Below are positions 25,416-34,539 of a stretch of DNA of 64,000 nt, one piece after another. Under the pieces are notes generated by a model that had not been told where the DNA came from, did no database searches, and saw only the letters and a program-made list of their open reading frames with translations. The position numbers and the translations under genes are program-made. The stretch covers positions 744,001-808,000 of the forward strand of contig NZ_VIWU01000001.1 of assembly GCF_007994075.1 (NCBI RefSeq), given 5' to 3'. How positions within the stretch are numbered: the first letter of the stretch is position 1; each line of letters opens with the position of its first letter. The stretch comes from Pseudonocardia hierapolitana. Its GTDB lineage: Bacteria > Actinomycetota > Actinomycetes > Mycobacteriales > Pseudonocardiaceae.

Positions 25416-27143
25416 GTGACAGCGCCACGCACGTCGGACGAGTGCGCCCTCCTCAGCGGGGCACCGGAGTGCAGGTGCACGCAGGACACCGCGGACCTCA
25501 CCGAGGAGCAGATCGTCACCCGCGCGCTCACCAAGATGCGCTTCGAGCAGCGCGCAGACCGCGCGGGCAAGGCGGCGGCTCGCCGTGGCCTGGACGCGAT
25601 GCTCGACAAGGCGCGCGGGCAGGGCCCGTCCACGCTGGTCTCCGAGCTGCTCAGGATGGGCATCATGATCCGGCTCCTCGGCGAGGACGAGGCCGACGCC
25701 GACGATGTCGAGGCGCTGCTGCAGGAGTTCATCGAGCTCGCCGAGCTCGACGCCGACCCGCGGCGGCTCGGCGAGGCGGCCACCCTGCGCGCGCACCGGA
25801 CCTCGGTGTTCGGACACGGGGAGAACGCGCTCACCGACGCCGCCTCCGCGTTCGCCATCCTCACCGACATCGCCGCACCGGCCACGGGCGAGGATCCGGC
25901 GCGCTGGTCGCGCTACCTCTCCCGCAGCCTCAACGGGCTCGTGGTCGTGCTGCTCGAGCTCGGCTCGCACGAGCTGGCCGACGAGGTGTCGCAGCGCGCC
26001 GTCGCCGTGGCGGAGAGCACCGGGTCGGTGATGGACCGGCTGGTGCACCAGCTCAACCGGGTACGGCTGCAGCTGTCGTGGGCGTTGCGGCTCGAACGCG
26101 GCGGGCGCGACGCCGCGGCGGCCACCCGGTTCGGCGCCGCGGCGCAGACCGCACACGCCGCCGCGGAGCTCTGGACCACCGCGATGCGCACCGGGCGGCC
26201 CGCCACCGAGGAGTGCTCGGTGATCGGCGCTGCCTACGCGCTGGCCCGGCCCGGCGCCCAGCACCTGGCCATGCTGGTGGGGCTGCACCCGATGGCGCAC
26301 TTCCCGGAGGACCGCGTCGTGCTGGCCATCGCCACGGCACGGTGCCTCCTCACCGCGGGCCGACCCGACGACGCCGTCGCTGCGCTCGTCCCGCTGCAGG
26401 CCGAGCTGCGCCCCCGCTCCCCCGGCTCGGGCGCGACCGCCGGGACGGTCCTCACCCTCGCGCTGCACCGGGAGGTCGCCCGGGTGGATCACATCGCCCA
26501 CGGCGGCGCCCCGTCCGGGCCGCTGCAGCTCTACGCCGCCGCGCTGGAGAGCGAGATGTGGGCGCTGCGCGAGGCGCGGCACACGGCGCTGCGCAGCCAC
26601 GCCGAGCACCACCGCCTCGCCCGCGAGCACGGCGCCGTGGCCGCTCAGGCGCTGCAGGACCCGCTCACGGGATTGCCGAACCGGCGGGCGCTCGACATGC
26701 GGCTCGCCGAGGTCGTCGCGGACGCAGCCGGACAGCCCTGCGCCGTGGCGCTCATCGACCTCGACGGCTTCAAGAACGTCAACGACGAACGCTCCCACGC
26801 CGCGGGCGACGAGGTGCTGCGCGTGATCGCGGACTGCCTGCGCTCCACCCTCCGCTCCCGGGACCTCGTGGCCCGCTACGGCGGCGACGAGTTCGTGGTG
26901 GTCATGCCGGCAACGCCGCTCCCGATCGCCTGCGCGGCACTCCGACGCGCCGCCGACGCGGTGGCGACCCTGCCCGTCGAGGTCGCGGCGGGCGTCACGA
27001 CATCGATCGGGGTGGTGCGCGCCTCGATCGACGGCGAGCCCGCCGCCGCGCTCGCCGCGGCCGACGCCGCGATGTACCGGGCCAAGCACGCCGGCGGCAA
27101 CACGGTGGTCAGCGGCGCGGCGGTGCCGGTCGCGGGACGCTAG
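25416..27143 (+). CDS. Diguanylate cyclase (GGDEF) with long helical N-terminal region
   Basis: 575 residues from a GTG after GGGAGGGAGC. The first 400 residues are helical and TPR-like, with no recognised sensor. The GGDEF domain begins at [13 protein letters not shown] and contains [12 protein letters not shown] and [11 protein letters not shown], with the catalytic GGDEF around residue 489. The inhibitory I-site RSRD lies five residues before GGDEF, so product inhibition should operate. TTSIGVV and [10 protein letters not shown] complete the domain. It makes cyclic di-GMP. No EAL domain follows and no signal peptide is seen, so the protein should be cytoplasmic. Confidence 0.92.
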   Translation: MTAPRTSDECALLSGAPECRCTQDTADLTEEQIVTRALTKMRFEQRADRAGKAAARRGLDAMLDKARGQGPSTLVSELLRMGIMIRLLGEDEADADDVEALLQEFIELAELDADPRRLGEAATLRAHRTSVFGHGENALTDAASAFAILTDIAAPATGEDPARWSRYLSRSLNGLVVVLLELGSHELADEVSQRAVAVAESTGSVMDRLVHQLNRVRLQLSWALRLERGGRDAAAATRFGAAAQTAHAAAELWTTAMRTGRPATEECSVIGAAYALARPGAQHLAMLVGLHPMAHFPEDRVVLAIATARCLLTAGRPDDAVAALVPLQAELRPRSPGSGATAGTVLTLALHREVARVDHIAHGGAPSGPLQLYAAALESEMWALREARHTALRSHAEHHRLAREHGAVAAQALQDPLTGLPNRRALDMRLAEVVADAAGQPCAVALIDLDGFKNVNDERSHAAGDEVLRVIADCLRSTLRSRDLVARYGGDEFVVVMPATPLPIACAALRRAADAVATLPVEVAAGVTTSIGVVRASIDGEPAAALAAADAAMYRAKHAGGNTVVSGAAVPVAGR

Positions 27144-27193
27144 CCGGCCCAGCCGCCCGTTCGGCGTCGGCCGCGGCGAACCGCGAGCAGGCC

Positions 27194-27532
27194 ATGGTGC
27201 CGAAGGGCGCGGTGGCGCTCGACCCGGGTCGGCACGGGCGCGGGGCTCGTCGTGCCACCCACAGCGCGGGGTCGCCGGAGGTGGCGCGGGTGCTGGCGGA
27301 CGGCGCCCGGGAGCGGTTCGGCGCCGACGTCGGCGTCGGGATCACGGGGGTGGCCGGGCCGGGCGGCGGCACCGAGGCGAAGCCCGTCGGCTACGTCTGC
27401 TTCTGCGTCACCACAGCGGACGGCCGGGTGATCGCCCGGGACCCGCGCCTGCCGGGCGGGCGCACGGACATCCGGGAGCGGTCGACGGATGTGGGGATGC
27501 ACCTGCTGCTTCGGGCGGCTCGGGGGGCCTGA
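27194..27532 (+). pseudogene. Remnant of CinA C-terminal domain (nicotinamide-nucleotide amidohydrolase, PncC)
   Basis: The frame reads [50 protein letters not shown], the second half of the PncC/CinA C-terminal domain. The first half, including the AESLTGG active-site helix, is missing; the 50 residues before the match look scrambled. Probably a decayed gene. Confidence 0.65.
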
Positions 27533-28207
27533 CCTGCTGGATGCGAGTTGGTGGGGTTGGCGTGATTCTCGACGGCCCTCGCGTTGGTCGGTCGGAGATG
27601 CACGACCCCAGGACGCTGTCGCCCTCGTGGGGTCGACCACCGGGACTCGAGTGGGCGCGACGCGCGTTGCACGGATGCAGTGGCGTAGGTGGCCGGGTAG
27701 GACAACACCGATCCCGTGGGCGCTCTGCGAGATACTCGTCTCGCCTCCCGGACCTGCGTGCGAGCCCGTCCCGCTGAGCAGCGAGGCAACGAGCCCGTGG
27801 TCGCCCTACCAGGGATGATCCGGACCACCGGATAGTTGCGTAGGCACCCGGCGGAGACGGGCTCGTCGTGAACCGCCGTGCCCTCCGGTCGGGGACGGCC
27901 GCCCACGCAACCACGGGGTTCGGTAGTTCTCCCCAACCCGGCCACGGCGGCGCGTGCGCGGCGAGGCGAACGGGGCGGGCTGCACGGGCAGCCGGGAGCG
28001 GTGCGCGACCAGCGTCCGGCGCGGGGTGTCGGGAACGGCGCGCCCAAGCCGCGCATCCCATGATCAGGTCGACACCACGGGGGTCGGATCGAGATCGAAC
28101 ACCCGTGGTGTCGACATGATCATGCACACACCCGCGTGATCGTTCCGAAGTGCGGCTCAGGGCCCTCGCCGGGGCGTTCCACCCAAACTCGGACGCTTCT
28201 ATATCTG
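27533..28207. other. Gene-free stretch with inverted repeats
   Basis: No credible gene is seen; frames here lack conserved motifs. It contains CGAGCCCGT at 27761 and 27790 with an inverted copy at 27857-27865, and the long palindrome at 28060-28123. It lies between the CinA remnant and the IS110 transposase and may be part of old mobile-element DNA. Confidence 0.5.
28060..28123. repeat. 22-bp inverted repeat with 20-base spacer
   Basis: Arms 28060-28081 and 28102-28123 are identical when inverted except for one base. Each arm contains GTCGACACCACGGG and ends outward in TGATCAT. It may be a terminator, a REP-like dispersed palindrome or an insertion-sequence end. Confidence 0.7.
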
Positions 28208-29342
28208 TCAAGCGGCTGAGGACGCGTTGCTGCTTGTGGTCGTGATGGTCGCGGTGAGGAAGCGGTAGAGCTCGCGCGCGATGTAGCGCTTGAGGCAGCG
28301 TCGGATCTCTCGGGTGGTCTTCCCTTCGGCGGTGCGGCGGGCGAGGTAGGCCTTGGTCGTGGGGCAGCTGCGCATGCGGACCATCGCGATGGTGTGCAGT
28401 GCGCTGTTGAGGGCGCGGTCACCGCCGCGGTTGAGCCGGTGCCGCTTGATGTGGCCGCTGCTGGCCTCGAGCGGGCTGGCGCCGGCGAGCGCGGCGAAGG
28501 CGCCCTCGTTGCGGCAGCGCCCGGGGTGGGAGAAGCTGATGATCGCTTGGGCGGCGCTGATCGGGCCGATGCCGCGGCGGTCGGTCAGCCCGGGAGCGAG
28601 GTCGTCCACGATGCGCTGGAGTTCGCGGCTGTTGGCCCGTAGTGCGCGGTGAGACCCTCGCAGTGCGAGAGCGAGGCGCCGGATCTCGGCCTGGCGCACG
28701 ACCTGCTCGCGGCTGGCATCGCGGGCCGGACGGTGGCGGGCCAGCGCAGCGAGCCTGGTGTCGGTGAGCGTGCCACGGGCGAAGTCACGGGCGAAGTCAC
28801 GGTCGCGGTCGTCGCCGCCCAGCAGCAGTGCGCGTAGCCGGTTGGTCTGAGCGGTCGAGCTGTCGGTGAGCTCGTGGCGGGCGTCCATCAGGATCCGGCG
28901 TCCATCAGGATCCGGCGTCCATCAGGATCCGGAGCGCTTCGCGGTCACCATCGGCGCGCGGGCTCGGGAGCTGGTCGGCGTCAAGCCGCAGCGCGGTGAG
29001 CACGGCCAGGTGCGCGTCGATCGCGTCGGACTTTCCCCGACCGCGACGGGACTTGCGGTTGGGCTGCTCGCACTCGATCACCATCACACCGGCACCGCTG
29101 ACTGCGCGCGCTAGTCCGATGCCGTAGCTGCGGGTGCCCTCGATCGCGACGGCGACCCGCGACCCGGGAGCGTGATCGCCGATCCAGGCCAGCAGCTCGG
29201 CGTAGCCGCGGGAGTCATTGCTGACCTGGCAGGTCGCGACCGGGGCTCCGGTCGGGAGGGCGATTTCTGCGTCGTGGGTGTCGTCGTGGGTGTCACGGTG
29301 GGTGTCGACACCGACGACGGCGTCGACACGTTCTGCCAACAT
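28208..29342 (-). pseudogene. IS110-family transposase, inactivated by a 17-bp triplication
   Basis: The first part (29342 to about 28905) carries the RuvC-like DEDD region: VVGVDTHRDTH, AVAIEGTRSYGIG and GKSDAIDAH. The second part (28888-28208) carries the C-terminal transposase_20 domain with RGIGPISAAQ, FAALAGASPLEASSGHIKRHRLNRGGDRALNSAL, including the serine nucleophile region. The parts are in different frames. They join correctly (REALRILMDARHELTD) if two of three tandem 17-base copies at 28882-28932 are removed. The element is thus dead in cis at the protein level. Confidence 0.9.
28882..28932. repeat. Three perfect tandem 17-bp repeats inside the IS110 transposase
   Basis: CGTCCATCAGGATCCGG is repeated three times without a mismatch (28882, 28899, 28916). 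Two extra copies add 34 bases, shifting the frame by one. Confidence 0.95.
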
Positions 29343-29640
29343 GGGCACGGGCCTGGTCCTTCTGACGGGGAACGGGTCCAACAGGCGGCACCGGCCCGGG
29401 TGAGGGTCACCACGTGGCACATCTGTGACGGGTCACGCCGTAACCGGCGGACAGGCTTCTGATCAGGCCAACCGGTGAACCGGGCCGGTGCCGGCGACCA
29501 CGACGGAACAAGTCCGAGACAGGGCACGCCGAAGCGGCCAGATCGATCACGAGTCACATCGGGTCACCGGCACCGAGCCTGACGGTTCTCCACCCAGGAG
29601 CACCGCACCGACACACTCACAGATCGATCACCGGCGTCGC
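29343..29640 (-). mobile_element. Non-coding left end of the IS110 element (possible bridge RNA locus)
   Basis: About 300 bases upstream of the transposase start hold no gene. In IS110-group elements the non-coding end upstream of the transposase encodes the bridge RNA that pairs with target and donor DNA. Several short GC hairpins are visible (for example CCGGTGAACCGG near 29470). The outer boundary could not be fixed. Confidence 0.3.
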
Positions 29641-29727
29641 AGCCGGCGGCCTGCGACGGGTCGGGCGGCGCGGGCCTTCTCGAAACGCTCAGCCGCGTCG
29701 GCCCGCCACCGGACGTACCCTCCGACC

Positions 29728-30942
29728 GTGGCAGCGGCGCCGGGACCCGAGCTCGACGCGGCTGCGGGCCGGCGCACGGTCGCGGCGGCGTTCGTGTCCA
29801 TGGCCGTCGTGTTCGGCGTCGCGTACAGCTTCGGGGCGTTCTTCGTCCCGATGGCCGTGGAGTTCGGCACCGGAAGCGGCGCCACCTCCGTCGTCTTCGC
29901 GGTCACGGCGTTCTGCTGGTTCCAGCTCAGCCCGCTCAGCGGGCGGATCGCCGACCGGGTCGGCCCGCGACCGGTGCTGCTCGCCGGCGCGGCCGCACTG
30001 GCTGCCGGGCTGCTGCTCACCGCGACGGTGGGGCAGCTGTGGGTCGGCTACATCACCTACGGCGCCGGCGTCGGGATCGCCGTCGCCTGCGGGTACGTGC
30101 CGCTGGTCGCGGCCGTCGGCGGCTGGTTCGAGCGGCGCAGGGCCGTCGCGATGGCCATTGCGGTGTCCGGTATCGGCGTCGGCACCCTGCTCGGCGCGCC
30201 ACTCGCCGCCACGCTGATCGAGGCGATGGGCTGGCGCGGCACCCACGTCGTGTTCGGCGTGGTGGGCGCCGTGTTGCTCGTGGGGTGCGCGGTGCTGGTC
30301 CGGCGTCCGCCCCAGCCGGCAGGCGGCGGGAGCGGCCCGCCGCTGCGGGCGCTGGCCCGGATGGCGCCGTTCCGGTCGATGTACGCCGCAACCCTGCTCG
30401 CCGCGTTCGCGCTGTTCGTGCCGGTGGTGCACCTTCCGGCGTACGCCGCCGCGAGCGGCGCGTCCCGGGTGGCAGGGGCAGCGCTGGTCGGGATCATCGG
30501 CGTCGCGAGCGTCGTCGGCCGGGTCGCGCTCGGGGCGGTCGCCGACCGGTTCGGGCGCGTGCGCACGTTCCAGGCGAGCTTCGCCGTGCTCGCGGTGGCG
30601 TTCACGTTCTGGCTCGGCCACATCGCGCTCGGCGGGCCGTTCGCGGTGCTCGTCGCGTTCGCCGTCGTGCTCGGCGTCGGCTACGGCGGGTGGATCGCGC
30701 TGCAGCCCGCGGTGATCGCCGACACCTTCGGCGTGCGCGGGCTGGGCCGGCTGATCGGGCTCGTGTACACCGCCGCCGGGATCGGCGCGCTGCTCGGCGT
30801 CCCGGTGGCCGGCGCGCTGGTGGACGCGACCGGCGGTCACGGCTGGGCGGCGGGCGCGGCGGGGCTCTGCGGGCTCGGCGCCTTCGCGGCCACGATCGCG
30901 CTGGGCAGGGCCGATTTCGTCCGGGAATCCGACGCGCTGTAG
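29728..30942 (+). CDS. MFS transporter (OFA/monocarboxylate-type)
   Basis: 404 residues from the GTG at 29728, 8 bases after TACCCT, so probably leaderless. Twelve hydrophobic segments are present with the MFS loop motif GRIADRVGPRPVLL between helices 2 and 3 and its counterpart GAVADRFGRVRTF in the second half. The overall pattern (SFGAFFVPM, YGGWIALQPAVIADTFG) resembles monocarboxylate or oxalate/formate-type carriers. Substrate unknown. Its TAG stop is part of a possible TAGCAT -10 box for rpsT. Confidence 0.87.
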   Translation: MAAAPGPELDAAAGRRTVAAAFVSMAVVFGVAYSFGAFFVPMAVEFGTGSGATSVVFAVTAFCWFQLSPLSGRIADRVGPRPVLLAGAAALAAGLLLTATVGQLWVGYITYGAGVGIAVACGYVPLVAAVGGWFERRRAVAMAIAVSGIGVGTLLGAPLAATLIEAMGWRGTHVVFGVVGAVLLVGCAVLVRRPPQPAGGGSGPPLRALARMAPFRSMYAATLLAAFALFVPVVHLPAYAAASGASRVAGAALVGIIGVASVVGRVALGAVADRFGRVRTFQASFAVLAVAFTFWLGHIALGGPFAVLVAFAVVLGVGYGGWIALQPAVIADTFGVRGLGRLIGLVYTAAGIGALLGVPVAGALVDATGGHGWAAGAAGLCGLGAFAATIALGRADFVRESDAL

Positions 30943-31035
30943 CATGGACCGTCGAGCGCCCGGCGTGACGAACGATCCCCGCCGCCGGTGCGGAGAGCGA
31001 GCAGTCCACCGGCAGGAAGAACTCGAGGCATTCGC

Positions 31036-31296
31036 GTGGCCAACATCAAGTCCCAGATCAAGCGGGTCAAGACCAACGAGAAGCGCCGTCTGCGCAACAA
31101 GTCGGTCAAGTCCGCCGTGCGCACGGCCGTGCGGCAGTTCCGCGAGGCCGCCGAGGCAGGCGACACCGAGAAGGCCACACAGCTCCAGCGCACGGCCGCT
31201 CGTGCCCTGGACAAGGCCGCCAGCAAGGGCGTCATCCACAAGAACCAGGCCGCCAACCGCAAGTCGGCGATGGCCAAGCGCGTCGACGCGCTCTGA
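31036..31296 (+). CDS. rpsT: 30S ribosomal protein S20
   Basis: 86 residues, the standard length. Begins with [29 protein letters not shown] and ends with [23 protein letters not shown], the family signature. The GTG at 31036 is used because all homologues start with M-A-N-I-K; GAGG lies 8 bases upstream. It binds 16S rRNA in the 30S subunit. A strong terminator follows. Confidence 0.97.
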   Translation: MANIKSQIKRVKTNEKRRLRNKSVKSAVRTAVRQFREAAEAGDTEKATQLQRTAARALDKAASKGVIHKNQAANRKSAMAKRVDAL

Positions 31297-31308
31297 TAGA
31301 CCCCGAAC

Positions 31309-31351
31309 CACGACAGCGCCGATCCGCATCACGCGGATCGGCGCTGTCGTG
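31309..31351. terminator. Bidirectional terminator between rpsT and the LLM oxidoreductase gene
   Basis: A perfect 19-bp stem with a 5-base loop (ATCAC) lies between two convergent genes, 12 bases after rpsT and 8 bases after the stop of the opposite gene. Confidence 0.85.
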
Positions 31352-31359
31352 TTGCCCGG

Positions 31360-32226
31360 TCAGAGTTCCTTCGCCGCCGGCACGAGCTCCCGGCCGATGA
31401 TCTCCAGCGGGGTCAGCTCCCAGACCCGCGGCACCCAGCCGTGCACCTCCTGCACGCCGAGCTTGGCGAGCCCCTCCAGCTCGGACCGCAACGCGTCGAC
31501 GTTCTCGCCGCGCTCCCCGACGTCGAGGGGGAGCATGACGGTCTTCTCGATCTCGTCGTAGGGCCGCCCCACGGCCTCGCAGTGCCCGCGCAGGACGTCG
31601 AGCTTGCGCTCGAGGTCGGGGCCTGCGAAGAGGTTGCAGGCCTGCGCGTACTGCGCCACCAGCCGCAGCGTCTTCCGCTCCCCGCCGCCGCCGATCAGGA
31701 TCGGCGGCCTGCGCAGTGGCTGAGGCCGGTTGAGCGTCCGGTCGAGCCGGTAGTGCGTGCCGACGTAGGGCTCCTCGCTCTCGCTCCACATCTGCTGCAC
31801 GATCTGCAGCGTCTCCTCGAGCCGCTCGAAGCGCTCAGCGGTGGGCGGGAACGGCAACCCGAGCCCGCGGGCCTCGTCGCCGTTCCACGCGGCCCCGATG
31901 CCGAGCATCGCCCGCCCGCCGGACAGCACGTCGAGCGTGCTCACGAGCTTGGCGAGCATGCCGGGCTCGCGGTAGCTCACCGCCGTGACCCAGGCGAGCA
32001 GCTCCACGCGGGACGTGCGCGCGGCCAGGTAGCCGAGCGTCGTGTAGGCCTCGAGCATCTCGTGCTCGGGCGGGCCGAGCACGCCGATCTGCCACACGTG
32101 GTCCATGACGCTCACGCGGGCGAAGCCGGCCTCCTCGGCCGTGGTGGCGATGCGGGTCAGGTCCTCGGCGAGTCGCGCCGGGCCCGACGGGTAGGTGAAG
32201 TCCGCGATGTGCAGACCGATGTCCAC
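31360..32226 (-). CDS. LLM-class F420-dependent oxidoreductase
   Basis: 288 residues. Luciferase-like monooxygenase fold: SVMDHVWQIG, TLGYLAARTSRVELLAWVTAVSYREPGMLAKLVSTLDVLSGGRAMLGIGAAWN and PPILIGGGGERKTLRLVAQYA are the conserved blocks, matching the F420 (TIGR03560-like) group rather than FMN luciferases. Substrate unknown. The start ATG lacks a strong ribosome-binding site. Confidence 0.9.
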   Translation of the reverse strand: MDIGLHIADFTYPSGPARLAEDLTRIATTAEEAGFARVSVMDHVWQIGVLGPPEHEMLEAYTTLGYLAARTSRVELLAWVTAVSYREPGMLAKLVSTLDVLSGGRAMLGIGAAWNGDEARGLGLPFPPTAERFERLEETLQIVQQMWSESEEPYVGTHYRLDRTLNRPQPLRRPPILIGGGGERKTLRLVAQYAQACNLFAGPDLERKLDVLRGHCEAVGRPYDEIEKTVMLPLDVGERGENVDALRSELEGLAKLGVQEVHGWVPRVWELTPLEIIGRELVPAAKEL

Positions 32227-32329
32227 GTCTGATCCTCCGTGTCTGCTGCTCGATCGACACGACCGACGCTAACCCTCACGGCCCGCACGGACGGGTCATC
32301 AGGGTGGTCCTGCTGATCCCAGGATCCGC

Positions 32330-33019
32330 TCAGGGAAGCGCCCGCGCGGCGAGGGTGGCCTGCGGCTGGAACTCCCCCAGGAGCGCCACGATCTCCTCCC
32401 GTGCGGCCGCGACGTCGCGCTCCGCCCCGTCGTGCAACCCCTCCACCACGACGAGCGCGTCCGTCGTCGGCTCCCGGGTCGCGCTCTGCGCGCTCTGCCG
32501 CCAGCACCAGCGCCGGGCGCACGCCACCCCGGCCCGGTCGACGAACACGACCTCCCCCGGCTCCGGCGCGACCGGATCCGCCGCTCCGAGGTCGGTGAAC
32601 CGCTCGGTGCCGGTGGCGAACCGAACCGTGATGTCGCCGTCGATCCCGGCGAGATCCACGACGGCGACCGGGAGCGCGTACCGGATCGACACGAGGTTGC
32701 CGAGGTCGACCAGGGCGTTGATCGACGGGATGTCACCCTGCTTGGCCAGCCGCCTCAGCAGCGCCTCTGCGGCGCTCCGGTACTGCGTGGGCTTCGCCCC
32801 GAACGCGGCGAACGCCCGGCGCCATGCCGCGATCGAGGGCAGTCCCGCGGGCGGAGTGGCCGCCAGCCGCTCCGCGACCTCCTTCTGCGCGGTGCGGTAG
32901 CGCTGCAACAGCTCAGGTGGCGTCGGGCCGTTGGTCAGGCCGGATGCGCGGACGATCCCGGCGTGGACTGCGGGGTACCGGTCGAGGACGGCACGGTCGT
33001 AACGGAACACCCGGACCAC
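32330..33019 (-). CDS. B3/4-domain protein (PheRS beta editing-domain-like)
   Basis: 229 residues from the GTG of VVRVFRYDRAVLDRYP. The region GLPSIAAWRRAFAAFGAKPTQYRSAAEALLRR, then DIPSINALVDLGNLVSIRYALPVAVVDLAG, is the B3/4 domain found in phenylalanyl-tRNA synthetase beta, where it clears mischarged Tyr-tRNA. Stand-alone versions are common and may edit aminoacyl-tRNAs or D-amino acids; none is proven here. Its GTG is only 19 bases from the start of the divergent MocR gene, so both share one promoter region. Confidence 0.87.
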   Translation of the reverse strand: MVRVFRYDRAVLDRYPAVHAGIVRASGLTNGPTPPELLQRYRTAQKEVAERLAATPPAGLPSIAAWRRAFAAFGAKPTQYRSAAEALLRRLAKQGDIPSINALVDLGNLVSIRYALPVAVVDLAGIDGDITVRFATGTERFTDLGAADPVAPEPGEVVFVDRAGVACARRWCWRQSAQSATREPTTDALVVVEGLHDGAERDVAAAREEIVALLGEFQPQATLAARALP

Positions 33020-33038
33020 GCTAGGCCAGACTGGTCCC

Positions 33039-34445
33039 GTGACCGAGTCCACCGAGCCCGTGATCAACGGGACCAATCCGGGTCTACGCATCGAGCTCGG
33101 CGAACTGCGGTCGGGCGGATCCCGGGCTCTCGCCGACGGGCTGGCGGACGCGCTGCGCCACGCGGTCCGCGGCGGACGGCTCCCCGCCGGCACGCGGCTC
33201 CCGGCGTCGCGCAGCCTCGCCGCCGATCTCGCGGTCTCCCGCGGGGTGGTCGTGCGCGCGTACGAGCAGCTCGTGGCCGAGGGCTACCTGCAGGCGCACA
33301 CCGGGCGCGGCACGGTAGTGAGCGACGTCCACACGGACGCGAGCGCGCCACCCCCGCCGGTGCGGCCGTTCGAGCCGGGCAATCCCGGTGTGCCTGCGCT
33401 GGGTGCCTTCCCCCGCACCGAATGGCTGCGCGCCCTGGAGACGGCGATGCGGTCGCTGCCCGACGCGGAGCTCGGCTACGGCGACCCGCGCGGCCACCCC
33501 CGGCTGCGCCGCGCACTCGCCGCCTACCTGGGGCGCACCCGCGCGGTGGTCGCCCCGCTGGACCGGATCGTCGTCACCGGCGGGTTCGCGCAGGCGGCGA
33601 GGGTGATCGCAGAGGCGCTGGTCCGCCACGACGTCACGGCCGTCGGTGTCGAGGACCCCGGCTCGGTCGGCGTCCTCGAGACGTTCCGCGTCGGCGGGCT
33701 CCGCACCCACCCGATCCCGGTGGACGAGCACGGCATCGACGTCGAGGAGCTCGCCGCCTCGGGGCTGCGCGCCGTCTCCGTGACGCCGGCCCACCAGTTC
33801 CCCACCGGCGCCGTCCTCGCGCCCGCCCGGCGCACGGCACTTCTGGAGTGGGCCGTCGCCCGGGGCGGTGTCGTGATCGAGGACGACTACGACGCCGAGT
33901 ACCGCTACGACCGCTCACCCGTCGGCGCGCTGCAGGGCCTCGCCCCGGACCGCGTCGTGTACGGCGGCAGCATCTCCAAGACCCTCGCCCCCGGCCTGCG
34001 GCTCGGTTGGGTCGTCGCCCCGTCCTGGCTGGCCACCACCCTCACGGAGGTCAAGCACTGGGCCGACATCGCCGAGCCGGTGCTCGACCAGGTCGCGCTC
34101 GCCGTGTTCATCGAGACGGGCGCGCTCGACCGGCACATCCGCCGGATGGCCGCCCGGTACGCGGAGCGCCGCCGCGCGCTACTGGCCGCCGTCGCCCGGC
34201 ACCTGCCCGGCTGGTCCGTCACGGGGGTCGCCGCCGGCCTGCACGCCGTCCTGGTGCCGCAGCGCCCTCTACCTCGAGGCGTGCTCGACGCCATGGCCCA
34301 CGCGCCCGGCGGGCTGGGCGCCATCCCGCTCGCCGCGTACGCGCACGCGGCGCCGCCCCGGCCCGGCCTCGTCGTCGGCTACGGCTCACTCACCACCGAT
34401 CGGATCGAACGGGGCATCGCGGCCATGGCCGGGCCCACCCGCTGA
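33039..34445 (+). CDS. MocR/GntR-type regulator with PLP aminotransferase domain
   Basis: 468 residues. The N-terminal GntR winged helix spans about residues 25-95 (LPAGTRLPASRSLAADLAVSRGVVVRAYEQLVAEGYLQ). The aminotransferase fold I domain follows, with EDDYDAEYRYDR and the PLP-binding Lys in GSISKTLAPGLRLGW. MocR regulators sense PLP or amino-group compounds; the PdxR group controls vitamin B6 synthesis. No pdx genes are near, so the divergent B3/4-domain gene is the most likely target. Confidence 0.92.
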   Translation: MTESTEPVINGTNPGLRIELGELRSGGSRALADGLADALRHAVRGGRLPAGTRLPASRSLAADLAVSRGVVVRAYEQLVAEGYLQAHTGRGTVVSDVHTDASAPPPPVRPFEPGNPGVPALGAFPRTEWLRALETAMRSLPDAELGYGDPRGHPRLRRALAAYLGRTRAVVAPLDRIVVTGGFAQAARVIAEALVRHDVTAVGVEDPGSVGVLETFRVGGLRTHPIPVDEHGIDVEELAASGLRAVSVTPAHQFPTGAVLAPARRTALLEWAVARGGVVIEDDYDAEYRYDRSPVGALQGLAPDRVVYGGSISKTLAPGLRLGWVVAPSWLATTLTEVKHWADIAEPVLDQVALAVFIETGALDRHIRRMAARYAERRRALLAAVARHLPGWSVTGVAAGLHAVLVPQRPLPRGVLDAMAHAPGGLGAIPLAAYAHAAPPRPGLVVGYGSLTTDRIERGIAAMAGPTR

Positions 34446-34539
34446 TGCCCGATGGTGCACAGAGGACTGCCGACGAGATCCGTGAATCTCGAGGACTTCG
34501 ATGGTGGAATGAGACCGATGCCGATCCGAGGAGACGGGC

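Noticed and set aside
27408..28211. 267-codon minus-strand frame in the gene-poor region
   Set aside because: No conserved block, no ribosome-binding site, low-complexity Arg/Pro; kept as gene-free.
28882..28932. CRISPR-like array
   Set aside because: Three adjacent 17-base repeats without spacers inside a transposase; it is a tandem duplication. No CRISPR array or cas gene was seen anywhere.
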